Shown here piece after piece: positions 16,999 to 24,644 of a stretch of DNA of 64,000 nucleotides. The DNA is taken from NCBI RefSeq assembly GCF_000242615.2, contig NZ_KI912268.1, positions 2,913,766-2,977,765 of the forward strand, read 5' to 3'. The position numbers were made by a program, and so were the translations under genes. The DNA comes from Holophaga foetida DSM 6591 (lineage in GTDB: Bacteria > Acidobacteriota > Holophagae > Holophagales > Holophagaceae). The notes under the pieces are model-generated. The model was not told the DNA's origin and made no database searches. It saw nothing but the letters and a program-made list of their open reading frames with translations. Numbering within the stretch: the stretch's first letter is position 1; each line of letters begins with the position of its first letter.

Positions 16999-17049
16999 CA
17001 GGTATTATCCTGCTCTTTGGGGAAAAGGCATTGTCATGGAAAACGTGGA

Positions 17050-17096
17050 GCGGTGATGGGCTGAGGCACGAGCGCCCCTCTGCTTCCCATCACCGC
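17050..17096 (-). terminator. Hairpin between the carbohydrate-binding-like gene and the kinase
   Basis: An 11-bp perfect stem (17050-17060 with 17086-17096, GCGGTGATGGG/CCCATCACCGC) with a 25-nt loop lies just after the stop at 17131. No T-run follows, so it may be a weak terminator or a processing site. Confidence 0.45.
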
Positions 17097-17130
17097 CGCC
17101 CTGCGCAGGTGCTTTCGTGTGCCTTTATGG

Positions 17131-17676
17131 CTACTGGATCCGGATGTCATCCACCAGGATGTCCAGGGTGCCCTGGCTGGTCTTGCCAAAGGCGATGGCC
17201 GTGAGCTGAGCCTTGTCCACGTTGAAGGAGGAGAGCTCGAAGCGGTATTCCTTCCATTCGGCGCCCAGCTTCACGGTCTTGCTGCTGGGGGCGACGCCGG
17301 TGGCCTTGTGGAAGAGGGCCACTTCCATGCTGCCTGCGCCCTTGGCCCGGAAGCTCAGGGTCCTGGCCTGGGTGAAGTCGGCGGGGCGGAAGGGGGTGGC
17401 GCTGAAGTAGTGGATGGCGCCGGCGAAGGGCAGGACTTCCTTCACGGGGCTGCTGTTGTTCTTGCGTGCCTCGCCGTGGATGCGCAGGGCGGTGTTGCCG
17501 TTTCCAGCCTCGGCCTCGGCCTGGACCTGGACGAAGGAGGAGCCTGCGACGATCTGGTCGGTGGTGGCGGTCCAGCCCTGCTCCAGGGTGGGGGTCTCCG
17601 TCTCGAAGTTCCAGGCGGCGGGCTGGGCGGCGGAAAGGGTAATGGCGAAAAGGGGAAGAATCAGCTGCTTGATCAT
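17131..17676 (-). CDS. Small secreted carbohydrate-binding-like (CIA30/CBM-type) protein
   Basis: 181 aa. The ATG at 17676 has GGAGG at a suitable distance. The signal peptide is MIKQLILPLFAITLSAAQ. The mature part is a beta-sandwich pattern seen in CIA30/CBM11-like domains: WNFETET..., ALRIHGEARKN, FRAKGAGSMEVALFHKATG, WKEYRFELSSFN, ILVDDIRIQ at the end. The closing IxVDDIxIQ strand is characteristic of such modules. The ligand is unknown. Two 9-bp repeats at 21-bp spacing lie 61-90 bp upstream of the start, suggesting LytTR control. Confidence 0.7.
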   Translation of the reverse strand: MIKQLILPLFAITLSAAQPAAWNFETETPTLEQGWTATTDQIVAGSSFVQVQAEAEAGNGNTALRIHGEARKNNSSPVKEVLPFAGAIHYFSATPFRPADFTQARTLSFRAKGAGSMEVALFHKATGVAPSSKTVKLGAEWKEYRFELSSFNVDKAQLTAIAFGKTSQGTLDILVDDIRIQ

Positions 17677-17736
17677 GGTGTTGCCTCCGGAAACCACTAT
17701 GGAGGGCGGCGGAGTTGAGCATAAGCGGCCGTTCCG

Positions 17737-17766
17737 AGCGGTTCACCTGGGGGCCCGAACGGTCCG
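17737..17766 (-). promoter_or_regulatory. Putative LytTR operator (two 9-bp repeats, 21-bp register)
   Basis: Read on the plus strand, AGCGGTTCA (17737) and AACGGTCCG (17758) start exactly 21 bp apart. That is the 9+12 bp register typical of LytTR-domain sites. The first is identical to the repeat at 19325 upstream of the porin-like gene. A TATGCT hexamer on the minus strand at 17718-17723 could be the -10. Confidence 0.55.
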
Positions 17767-17790
17767 CTGAGTGGATGATCGGGTACGGAA

Positions 17791-17814
17791 AAGCCAGGCC
17801 CCGGGGCCTGGCTT
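17791..17814 (-). terminator. Palindromic terminator after the porin-like gene
   Basis: A perfect 24-bp palindrome (AAGCCAGGCCCC and its mirror) begins 25 bp past the stop at 17839. On the minus strand it ends in TTTT followed by CCGT. Confidence 0.7.
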
Positions 17815-17838
17815 GGATCGTCCGCAGGCTGTTCCTGC

Positions 17839-19086
17839 CTAGAAGAGGTAGAACACGGAAGCGGTGAAGTAGTTCTCCTTGTCGGTGCTGGGGGCCTCAA
17901 GGCTGATGGTCCCGCCTACCGGGTGGATGAGCCTGGCGGCCACGGTGTCAACGCTGTCGCTCTTCATGAAACCATAGGCGGCCTTGAGGACCGTGCGGGG
18001 GAGGACGGTGAGCTCGGCTCCGATCTCGATGCCCTTGTGGTTTTCGGCCATGCCGCCGCCGGAAGGCGAGCTCCAGTTGAAGGGGGTGTTCCAGGTCTCG
18101 GGGCTGGCCATGCCCAGGATGTCGTAGCCGGACTCGGCCTTGCGGTACTGGACGTGGAAGCCGCCGGTGCCCGGCATGAAGGGGTGGGCGCCCAGGAGCT
18201 TCAGCTTCGCCTGATAGGCGGTGGGGCTTTCGCTCGTGTGGGCGACCAGATCGGTGTTCAGGCCCCTGGCGCCGCCGCCGGTGTTCCGGCCATACTCGCC
18301 CGAGACCGTGAACCAGGGGACGTTGTTGCGGATGTGCTTGTATTCGGCGCTGAAGGTGGTGGTCTTGTAGGTCCGAATGTCCTCCGCACTGGTGACATCG
18401 GCGAAGTAGCCCACCCCGAGGGTCAGGCCCGGCAGGGGCTTGACCTTGAGGGCCGCGTTGACGAAGGTCATGTGGAGGTTGGGGCCATCGGTGGTGCTGT
18501 AAAGCATCTTGCCGACCATGTCCAGGACTTCCAGCCCCGGATTGGCGGCCACCAGGGCGTCATAGACGGACTGGTTGTAGGTCTGGGTGCTGAAGGCGTT
18601 GCCGAACTTGGTGACATAGGCCACTCCGGAGACCCGGTCGTTGCCCACAAAGACCCGGAGTCCGTCCATGTAGGGGGCGCTGCCCATGGGGACATCGGTG
18701 GGCAGGAAACGGCCCAGGGCGGCCTCGGCAGGGCCAAACTTGGTGGCCAGGTAGGCCTCCTTGACCTCCAGGTTGGTCTTGGTCGTCCGTCCCGAGAGGT
18801 GCTCGCCACCCAGGGTGGCATGGAAGCGGGTCCGGCCGTCGAACTGGTTGTCCACGAAGAGGAAGAGGTTCAGGCGGGTGTTGCTCTTGGCGTCGATATT
18901 GGCGCTGCCGTAGGCCGAAGGGGCGCTGCGCATATCGTCTTCGAGGGCGAGGCGAGGGTTTTCGGTGTATTCATACCGGTAGTTCAGGAAGCCGCTGAAC
19001 TTCAGTCCTGGAGCGTATTCCGGCGCGGCGGCGAATCCGCCCGTGGCGAGGCCCAGGGCTCCAAGGAGCGAGAGGGGGCGTTTCAT
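17839..19086 (-). CDS. Porin-like outer-membrane beta-barrel protein
   Basis: 415 aa. The start at 19086 follows GGAGA, and the signal peptide (MKRPLSLLGALGLATGGFAAA) is clear. The mature protein is alternating beta-strand sequence (LKFSGFLNYRYEY, LNLFLFVDNQFDG, FHATLGGEHLSG, LKAAYGFMKSD) and ends in a terminal Phe (VFYLF), the outer-membrane insertion signature. Exact porin family not recognised. It has a long leader with a hairpin (19121-19151), and three putative LytTR repeats lie about 220 bp upstream, the longest array near this regulator. Confidence 0.8.
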   Translation of the reverse strand: MKRPLSLLGALGLATGGFAAAPEYAPGLKFSGFLNYRYEYTENPRLALEDDMRSAPSAYGSANIDAKSNTRLNLFLFVDNQFDGRTRFHATLGGEHLSGRTTKTNLEVKEAYLATKFGPAEAALGRFLPTDVPMGSAPYMDGLRVFVGNDRVSGVAYVTKFGNAFSTQTYNQSVYDALVAANPGLEVLDMVGKMLYSTTDGPNLHMTFVNAALKVKPLPGLTLGVGYFADVTSAEDIRTYKTTTFSAEYKHIRNNVPWFTVSGEYGRNTGGGARGLNTDLVAHTSESPTAYQAKLKLLGAHPFMPGTGGFHVQYRKAESGYDILGMASPETWNTPFNWSSPSGGGMAENHKGIEIGAELTVLPRTVLKAAYGFMKSDSVDTVAARLIHPVGGTISLEAPSTDKENYFTASVFYLF

Positions 19087-19120
19087 GATGATCTCCTTCT
19101 GGGATGGCATGGCTGAACAG

Positions 19121-19151
19121 GACGGGCGCCTCCCTTTGGGGGGCGCCCGTC
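19121..19151 (-). promoter_or_regulatory. Stable hairpin in the 5' leader of the porin-like gene
   Basis: A 10-bp perfect stem (GACGGGCGCC / GGCGCCCGTC) with an 11-nt loop sits 35-65 nt upstream of the start codon. It is too close to the gene to end an upstream transcript, so it may stabilise the mRNA or attenuate transcription. Confidence 0.5.
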
Positions 19152-19237
19152 GTCCGGCCTGAGGCGGAGGCAGTCCCACCCACCCACAACCCTTGCCGTT
19201 CTTTGCGATGGCTTACTGTTTAATTCTCAATATGTTG

Positions 19238-19243
19238 ATAATA
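19238..19243 (-). promoter_or_regulatory. Candidate -10 box (TATTAT) of the porin-like gene
   Basis: TATTAT on the minus strand in an AT-rich patch, with TACTTG 16 bp upstream as a weak -35. It lies about 61 bp downstream of the nearest putative LytTR repeat. Confidence 0.35.
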
Positions 19244-19303
19244 GTGATGTTGCCTTCGCCAAGTATGGCCAAGCGTTGGCGCTGGCCACAATCGCGAAGG
19301 CTG

Positions 19304-19354
19304 AGCGGTTTACCTGAGCTCCCGAGCGGTTCACCGGGGGTTCCGGTCGGTTGG
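19304..19354 (-). promoter_or_regulatory. Putative LytTR operator array (three 9-bp repeats, 21-bp register)
   Basis: AGCGGTTTA (19304), AGCGGTTCA (19325) and GTCGGTTGG (19346) start exactly 21 bp apart and share CGGTT. The spacing is two helical turns, as for direct repeats bound by LytTR-domain dimers. The array lies between the porin-like gene and the GspF gene. Confidence 0.6.
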
Positions 19355-19374
19355 CGGTGCCCCTCGTGGAAAGC

Positions 19375-20562
19375 CTACTTCACCATGTTTCCGGCGTTGA
19401 AGAGGGGCACGTAGACCGCCACCAGGAGTCCCAGCACCATGATGCCCATGAAGAGGATGAGGGCTGGGCCGATGAGGCTGGTGACGGCGGTGGTGGCCTT
19501 TTCCACCTCTTGGTCGAAGAAGTCGGCCACGTGGTCCAGCATCTCGGGCAGGGCCGAGCTCTGCTCGCCCACCCGGCACATCTCCACCGCCAGGGGGTCC
19601 AGGAGCTTGGACTGGTCCAGGGAGACATGGAGGGCAGTGCCCGCCCGGATACGCTCAGCCACGTTGAGGAGGCGCTGCTTCATCCGCTCGCTGGCGGAGG
19701 TGCGCTGGATGACCTCCACGGCCTGGAGCACCGGCATGCCGCCGGAAAGCAGCACGCCGAGGGTGCGGGTGAAGACCGAGGAGTGGTACATCCGATAGAG
19801 GTGCCCGAGTTTGGGGATGTTCAGAAGGATCTTCTCCCAGGTCCGCCGCCCCGCGTCGGTGCCGAAGAGCCACCGCAGGGCCAGCACAGCGACCACCAGG
19901 ACCACGACCTGCATGTAGACCGTCTCGCGCATCACCTTCCCAAAGGTCAGCAGGAGCTGGGTGGCCTTGGGCATGTCTATCCCACTGCCCTCGTAGACCT
20001 CCGCGAACTTGGGGAGCACGACGTTGAAGATCACCACCAGGGCGATGAGGAGCACGAAGCAGAGGAAGCTCGGGTAGATCATGGCTTCCACGATCCGCCG
20101 CCGACTCTGCTGGGCGAACTTCTGGAAGGCCAGCCAGCGGGCGATGACCTCGGGAAGGGTGCCGCTGCGTTCGCCAGCCACCACATTGGCCCGGTAGACC
20201 GCCGGGAAGGTGCCAGCCCGCTCCAGGGCTTCGGAGAATGCCAGGCCCTCCTTGAGGCCCTCCACCACCTGGTCCAGAGAGCTGCGCAGCAGGGCGTCCT
20301 TGCCATGCCCCACCAGGAGTTCCAGGGCCTGGAGCAGGGGGATGCCCGCCTTGAGAAGCGCCAGGAGTTCCTGGTTGAAGAGGATCAGGGGTTCGGCGTT
20401 CAGGGTCCGGCGGCGGCGGAAGTCCAGGGCCGCCCGGCGCACCTCCAGGGGGAAGTTTCCCTCCCCCTGGACCCGATGCCGGATCTCATCGGCGGTGCCA
20501 CCGTCAAAGTCTCGCTTGAGGACTTCGCCGTTGGGGGTGGTGTAGGTGACCGTGAACCTCAT
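19375..20562 (-). CDS. Type II secretion / type IV pilus inner-membrane protein GspF/PilC
   Basis: 395 aa with two T2SSF domains (about 60-185 and 265-385), each ending in membrane helices, the usual three-helix GspF/PilC plan. Typical segments are LLALLKAGIPLLQALELL, SGTLPEVIARWLAFQ and GVLLSGGMPVLQAVEVI. This platform protein recruits the assembly ATPase for pseudopilus or pilus extension. No gspE, pilB or pilin gene is adjacent, so it is either an orphan copy or scattered from the rest of its machine. The start at 20562 is chosen for family fit (RFTVTYTTPNGEVLKRDFDG). Confidence 0.88.
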   Translation of the reverse strand: MRFTVTYTTPNGEVLKRDFDGGTADEIRHRVQGEGNFPLEVRRAALDFRRRRTLNAEPLILFNQELLALLKAGIPLLQALELLVGHGKDALLRSSLDQVVEGLKEGLAFSEALERAGTFPAVYRANVVAGERSGTLPEVIARWLAFQKFAQQSRRRIVEAMIYPSFLCFVLLIALVVIFNVVLPKFAEVYEGSGIDMPKATQLLLTFGKVMRETVYMQVVVLVVAVLALRWLFGTDAGRRTWEKILLNIPKLGHLYRMYHSSVFTRTLGVLLSGGMPVLQAVEVIQRTSASERMKQRLLNVAERIRAGTALHVSLDQSKLLDPLAVEMCRVGEQSSALPEMLDHVADFFDQEVEKATTAVTSLIGPALILFMGIMVLGLLVAVYVPLFNAGNMVK

Positions 20563-20648
20563 GGAACCTTGCAGAAGAGTGAATGTTGAGGATAACCGCA
20601 AAGGCCTGAGCCTCGTAGACTGAGAGGATGAGACCGGATGGAACCTTC

Positions 20649-23126
20649 ATGCGCCTTCGTTCCGCAGCCCTGATCCCTGCCCTGGTATTGAGCCTCGGCG
20701 CCCAGCCTCCCATCCAGGTGGGCCTGGATACACCAATCCTCCTGGACCTCAGGGATGCGGCGGCGGCGGCACTGGTTCCCGGGGATGCCAGGGATGTCGC
20801 CAGGGTCGAGCAGCTCCGGCAGGTCTGGGGTGCGCGTATTGCGGGGCTGAAGGCCGCCCCTTCCGTCCGTATCCTGCTGCCCCGGAACGCCGACCGTCTG
20901 CCCCTGCTCCTGGCTGCCAGCCAAGCCCTCCGGGCCCAGAACCCCGGTCAGACCCTCTACCTGGCCTACGATCCGGGGGCTCCTGCCATCATGGCGGAAA
21001 GCGCCTGGGGGGCCGTCCACGGCGGATTCCTGGGGCCTGATGCCTTGGGGGGTGAACCTGGCGAATGGCGTCGAACCCTGGCGGCGGCCCAGACCCAGTT
21101 CCCCGGGCGACCCTGGTTCCTGTGGCTGCCCCGAGAGGCTGGCCCAGAGGCTTCCGCCCTCCTGGGGGATGGCGGACGCCTGGTGGTTCCCGCCGGGGGG
21201 GCAGCCGCTCGTCTGGCATCCGTGATCCCCCCAGGCTTTGCTGAGGTTGAGGGCGGTCTGGGGGATCTGACCCTCCGCGACCGGACCGGGAAAGCCCTTC
21301 GCTGGTGCTGGGTTGATGGGGAATGGAGATCCGCGCCGCCTCCCGGCTCCCGCCACGAGGTGGCTGTCGTCGCTGCGGAGGACTACGACATCCCGGCCCT
21401 CATGGCCCTGATGCGGGCCACCCAGCTTCGGGACCGCAGCGCCCTGAGCACCCAGGAGGGGCACCTGGAGGTGGACCTCCATATCCAGGCGGAACAGGGG
21501 ATGGGGATGGACCTGGGTTTCGCCTTCCACAGCTTCGAGAAGGCTGGGGAAGGGGAGGAACTGCTGCAGAAGGAACTCCGTTTCAACGGAGTGAAAGCCA
21601 AGCTGAGCAAGGGGCTCCAGGTCCCGATCGTTGAGAGCCGCACCAGCATCGCGGCTCCGGTGGCCCTGGTCTTGACGGAGCGATACCGCTACGAGGATGC
21701 CGGGCCCGAGGGGCCGAATCGGCGCCGCGTGCGCTTCCGTCCGGTGGACAAGGATCCCCAGCTCTACGAAGGGGAACTGGTGGTGGAGGAGGCCACAGGC
21801 CGGGTTCTGGTGGAGCGCAGCGAACGCACTGGGCTGCCTGGCATGGTGAAGTCCGAGCGCCGGGTGCTCACCTACGGTGAACCCGCACCGGGGCTGTGGC
21901 GCGTCATGGATACTCAGACCTTCGAGCGCTGGGTCACCCCCGGGGGCGTGGCCCAGGTCCAGCGCCACCTTGTCTACTCCCAGGTGCGTGTGGGGGATCC
22001 GGGCTTCGAGAAGGCCCGGGAGGAGGCCCGTGGCTCCAAGGCCACCATGCTCAAGCAGACTGCCGAGGGCCTGCGCTACTACGTCAATCAGCCCGATGGC
22101 ACGCGGAAGATCGAGGAGAAGCCCCGCAGTTCGGGCAAGGGTTTGGGGCTGGTGCTTCTCATGGATCCGGGTCAATCCATGCCAGTGATGCCCCTCGGGG
22201 GCCTGGCCTATTTCGATTTCAACGCTCTGGACCGGGGCATTCAGCTTACGGGGATCACTGCCGGGGTCTTCAACGCCGGATCCGTCGCGGTACCCAATCT
22301 CGCAGCGGGCTTCGATCTGGAGGCCCAGGCCCAGGTCATGCTCCTTCCCCGCACTGAACGGCCGGTGCGGGACGGGGAGCTCCTGGATCGCGAGGGCGTG
22401 GCCCGGACGTACGGGGTCTTGAGTTTGGGGCTGGCCCGGGATCTGGGCCTGGGCTTCCGCGTTGAGGCCCGTGAGGGCTTCCAATACGACCACTTCATGC
22501 AGGGGGAGGAGAAATACCGGAGCTCCGGCTTCGCCCTTCCCCCCTCGGGCTGGACGCTGGAGACCAGGGGCACGCTGCGGTGGCAGTTCCGGGGTTTTCG
22601 CGCCTCGGGTTACTACGGCGCTGGACACCGTCCCGAGGGCACCTACGGCCTGGCTAGCGCCCCCCAGGCCGTTCCCGATGAGGGTGGATTCCGGCGCTGG
22701 GGGGGCGGCCTGGGCTACGACCTAGCCCTGGCGGGGCGTTCCTGGGTGAGCTTCGCCGGGGGCTACGCCGCCGGGCGAGGCTTCGACCGCTTCAAGTCCC
22801 TTTCGGCCAGCGGTTTCGGGGGGGACGTGCGCATTGCGGGCATCCGTGGGGACGCCATCAGCGCCGAGTCCCTGCGCTACGTCAAGGTGGGCTATACCCT
22901 CCCCCCTCTGCCGAACCTGCGCCTGAGCCTCTCCCTGGACCATGCCCGCCTCCGCAACCTGGACGACCACCAGGACTACGGCTTTACGGGCCTGGGGGTG
23001 GCGGGGGATCTGCCGGGCTTCTGGTACTTCACCACCATCCGTCTGGACCTGGGCATTGGCCTCCAGAGCGACCTGCCGGACGCCAAAGCGGTGCAGGGGA
23101 CCGTGACCATGCTGCGGATTTTCTGA
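20649..23126 (+). CDS. Large exported protein with C-terminal barrel-like region, unknown function
   Basis: 825 aa from the ATG at 20649, which directly begins a signal peptide (MRLRSAALIPALVLSLGAQ); an in-frame ATG at 20628 would add seven residues. Residues about 20-220 are an alpha/beta region with no motif I recognise. Residues about 240-480 are mixed charged beta-rich sequence. The last about 330 residues alternate hydrophobic and aromatic beta-strands (YGVLSLGLARDLGLGFRVEAREG, LSLSLDHARLRNL) and end in Phe (MLRIF), as outer-membrane barrels do. Probably an outer-membrane protein. Confidence 0.6.
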   Translation: MRLRSAALIPALVLSLGAQPPIQVGLDTPILLDLRDAAAAALVPGDARDVARVEQLRQVWGARIAGLKAAPSVRILLPRNADRLPLLLAASQALRAQNPGQTLYLAYDPGAPAIMAESAWGAVHGGFLGPDALGGEPGEWRRTLAAAQTQFPGRPWFLWLPREAGPEASALLGDGGRLVVPAGGAAARLASVIPPGFAEVEGGLGDLTLRDRTGKALRWCWVDGEWRSAPPPGSRHEVAVVAAEDYDIPALMALMRATQLRDRSALSTQEGHLEVDLHIQAEQGMGMDLGFAFHSFEKAGEGEELLQKELRFNGVKAKLSKGLQVPIVESRTSIAAPVALVLTERYRYEDAGPEGPNRRRVRFRPVDKDPQLYEGELVVEEATGRVLVERSERTGLPGMVKSERRVLTYGEPAPGLWRVMDTQTFERWVTPGGVAQVQRHLVYSQVRVGDPGFEKAREEARGSKATMLKQTAEGLRYYVNQPDGTRKIEEKPRSSGKGLGLVLLMDPGQSMPVMPLGGLAYFDFNALDRGIQLTGITAGVFNAGSVAVPNLAAGFDLEAQAQVMLLPRTERPVRDGELLDREGVARTYGVLSLGLARDLGLGFRVEAREGFQYDHFMQGEEKYRSSGFALPPSGWTLETRGTLRWQFRGFRASGYYGAGHRPEGTYGLASAPQAVPDEGGFRRWGGGLGYDLALAGRSWVSFAGGYAAGRGFDRFKSLSASGFGGDVRIAGIRGDAISAESLRYVKVGYTLPPLPNLRLSLSLDHARLRNLDDHQDYGFTGLGVAGDLPGFWYFTTIRLDLGIGLQSDLPDAKAVQGTVTMLRIF

Positions 23127-23162
23127 GCCTCCACGCCTCGTTCTTTATCCTGGCCATCCGTA

Positions 23163-23231
23163 AACCCTGTCGAAAATCTTTGAACAGGATGTACAGGATC
23201 GAAAGGATAAAAGCTGTAGGTCAATATTGCT
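23163..23231. repeat. Dispersed GAACAGGAT-type intergenic sequence
   Basis: TTTGAACAGGATGTACAGGA and the following AAAGGATAAAAGC resemble a short sequence common between genes of many bacteria, and are related to GATGAACAGGATAAAG in the 3836-4073 element. It fills the gap between convergent genes. Confidence 0.35.
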
Positions 23232-23846
23232 TCATCCCTGCATTGCTTTCCCGTTTCCCGGTACCTTTGGCTTGCCCGTTCCCTCCCAGGCCTTCCGTTC
23301 CTCCGGCGTGTCCAGGTCCAGCCATTCGGGCCCATCCACGTCCAGGATCCGGTGGGGCAGTTGGCCCATCAGGGCGCGGAGGCTGTGGGCCTGCTGCTCC
23401 CTGAGGGCGGGGAGGAGTTCGTTCGGCATCCAGCTGCCCATGGATTGGACGTGGTCCATGTGGCGCCCCATGGTCCAGATCCGCTCCCCGGTGGCCCTCC
23501 GGAACCAGGCCTGAAGAGTCTCCGGGGACCAGTGCATCTGGTCGCAGGCGGCGATCCACCACCAGTCGATCTCCGCTTCCTCTGCCAGGGCCCAGGCCCT
23601 CAGGGCCACTGCTGGGCCTTGCCGGGGATCCTCCACCACGTGCAGTTCCAGCCGCTCTGGCACGGGATTCCCCAGGACCCGGACCGCTGCCCCCGGGAAA
23701 GCCTCCTCAAAAATTGCCACCAGATGCCCCGACCAGGAGCCACCCCCGGGAAAGGCAATGGCATGCTTGGGTTCACCCATGCGGGCGCCCTTTCCGCCTG
23801 TCAGAAGAAGAAGGCCGATGGTTGGGTGGGAGGGGGAGGTGGGCAT
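23232..23846 (-). CDS. MobA-like nucleotidyltransferase (molybdenum cofactor guanylyltransferase family)
   Basis: 204 aa. IGLLLLTGGKGARMGEPKHAI is the NTP-transferase loop (LaGGxxxRmGxxK). It continues with ALAEEAEIDWWWIAACDQMHW, where the usual D-x-P becomes C-D-Q. MobA attaches GMP to molybdopterin; the guanylyl- versus cytidylyl-transferase choice and even the pathway are uncertain because no other moa/mob gene is near. The start at 23846 is chosen by family; the upstream frame looks non-coding. Confidence 0.7.
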   Translation of the reverse strand: MPTSPSHPTIGLLLLTGGKGARMGEPKHAIAFPGGGSWSGHLVAIFEEAFPGAAVRVLGNPVPERLELHVVEDPRQGPAVALRAWALAEEAEIDWWWIAACDQMHWSPETLQAWFRRATGERIWTMGRHMDHVQSMGSWMPNELLPALREQQAHSLRALMGQLPHRILDVDGPEWLDLDTPEERKAWEGTGKPKVPGNGKAMQG

Positions 23847-23995
23847 GGTGGCATCGAGTCCGGGGTGAGCGATGGGGCAGGCGCTTGGATGGAGTCTGTC
23901 ACAGGCAACACCCCATCCCGAGGGGCTGGGCAAACATCTGGCGGACCCCGAAAAAACGAATCAGCTGGGATGAAGAGGATAAGGCAACCAGTGGG

Positions 23996-24544
23996 CTACG
24001 CCACGACATCCAAACCCGGCTTTTCTGGACTGCTGCCCTGGGCGCTTTGGCTCCGGTTGAGCTGGGCCAGCTTGGCGGCGGCTTGACTCTCCATGACGAG
24101 GGCCTGGGCGGCGACTTTCTGGTCCTGGGGGGATGGATCGGCCGGGGCCAAGGCGGCGGCGCGAATCTGGCGGGCTTTGGCCATGGCGGCTGAGGGGTCA
24201 TCAGGCAGGCTGGTGTCGATGGAGACTTCGCCCCCCACTGCGTAACGCTTGTTGTCGGGGCCCTGCGCGTAGGAGAAGGAGGCGCCGCCCTGGGCAAGGC
24301 CACCGGCGGCAGAAAGGTGCGCGGCCTCATGGGCTCTCACCGCCTTGTCCCTGGCCTTGAGTTCGATGACCTTGGCCTGGGCCTCGGGCGAGAGCTCTAC
24401 GCTATCTGAGGATTCCCCAGCGTCCGCACCCTTCCCAGAGCTGGCTTGGCTCGGGTCGTTTGGCTTGGGGGTTCCCTGGGTGCGCACCCCCGCCGTCCCC
24501 GTCGCCGGGGCCGTCCGAGTGGGATCCAGGGCCGTGATATCCAT
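23996..24544 (-). CDS. SprA-related putative metalloprotease (HEAAH protein)
   Basis: 182 aa. The core RAHEAAHLSAAGG (H72, E73, H76) followed by GGASFSYAQGPDNKRYAVGGEVSIDTS matches the SprA-related / CJM1_0395 putative metalloprotease family (PF12118). Its HExxH-like motif suggests zinc peptidase activity, not proven. The N-terminal 50 residues are low-complexity Ala/Thr/Pro/Gly. No signal peptide is seen. The start at 24544 is 100 bp from the divergent ABC exporter start. Confidence 0.75.
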   Translation of the reverse strand: MDITALDPTRTAPATGTAGVRTQGTPKPNDPSQASSGKGADAGESSDSVELSPEAQAKVIELKARDKAVRAHEAAHLSAAGGLAQGGASFSYAQGPDNKRYAVGGEVSIDTSLPDDPSAAMAKARQIRAAALAPADPSPQDQKVAAQALVMESQAAAKLAQLNRSQSAQGSSPEKPGLDVVA

Positions 24545-24644
24545 GGCGTCTAGGTTATCGGCATCCCATGTGGATGCCTTTAACGGTCTGGCCTGCTCGG
24601 CAGATGGAGGCAGCCCGGCTAATCTGGAGCCGGAGGTCCGGTTC

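Noticed and set aside
17923..19116. 397-codon plus-strand open frame opposite the porin-like gene
   Set aside because: No start signal, no domain; the minus-strand protein has a signal peptide, barrel strands and a terminal Phe.
24345..24644. 100-residue N-terminal extension of the ABC exporter
   Set aside because: It runs antisense through the SprA-like gene, and a GTG with a strong Shine-Dalgarno sequence gives the normal family length.
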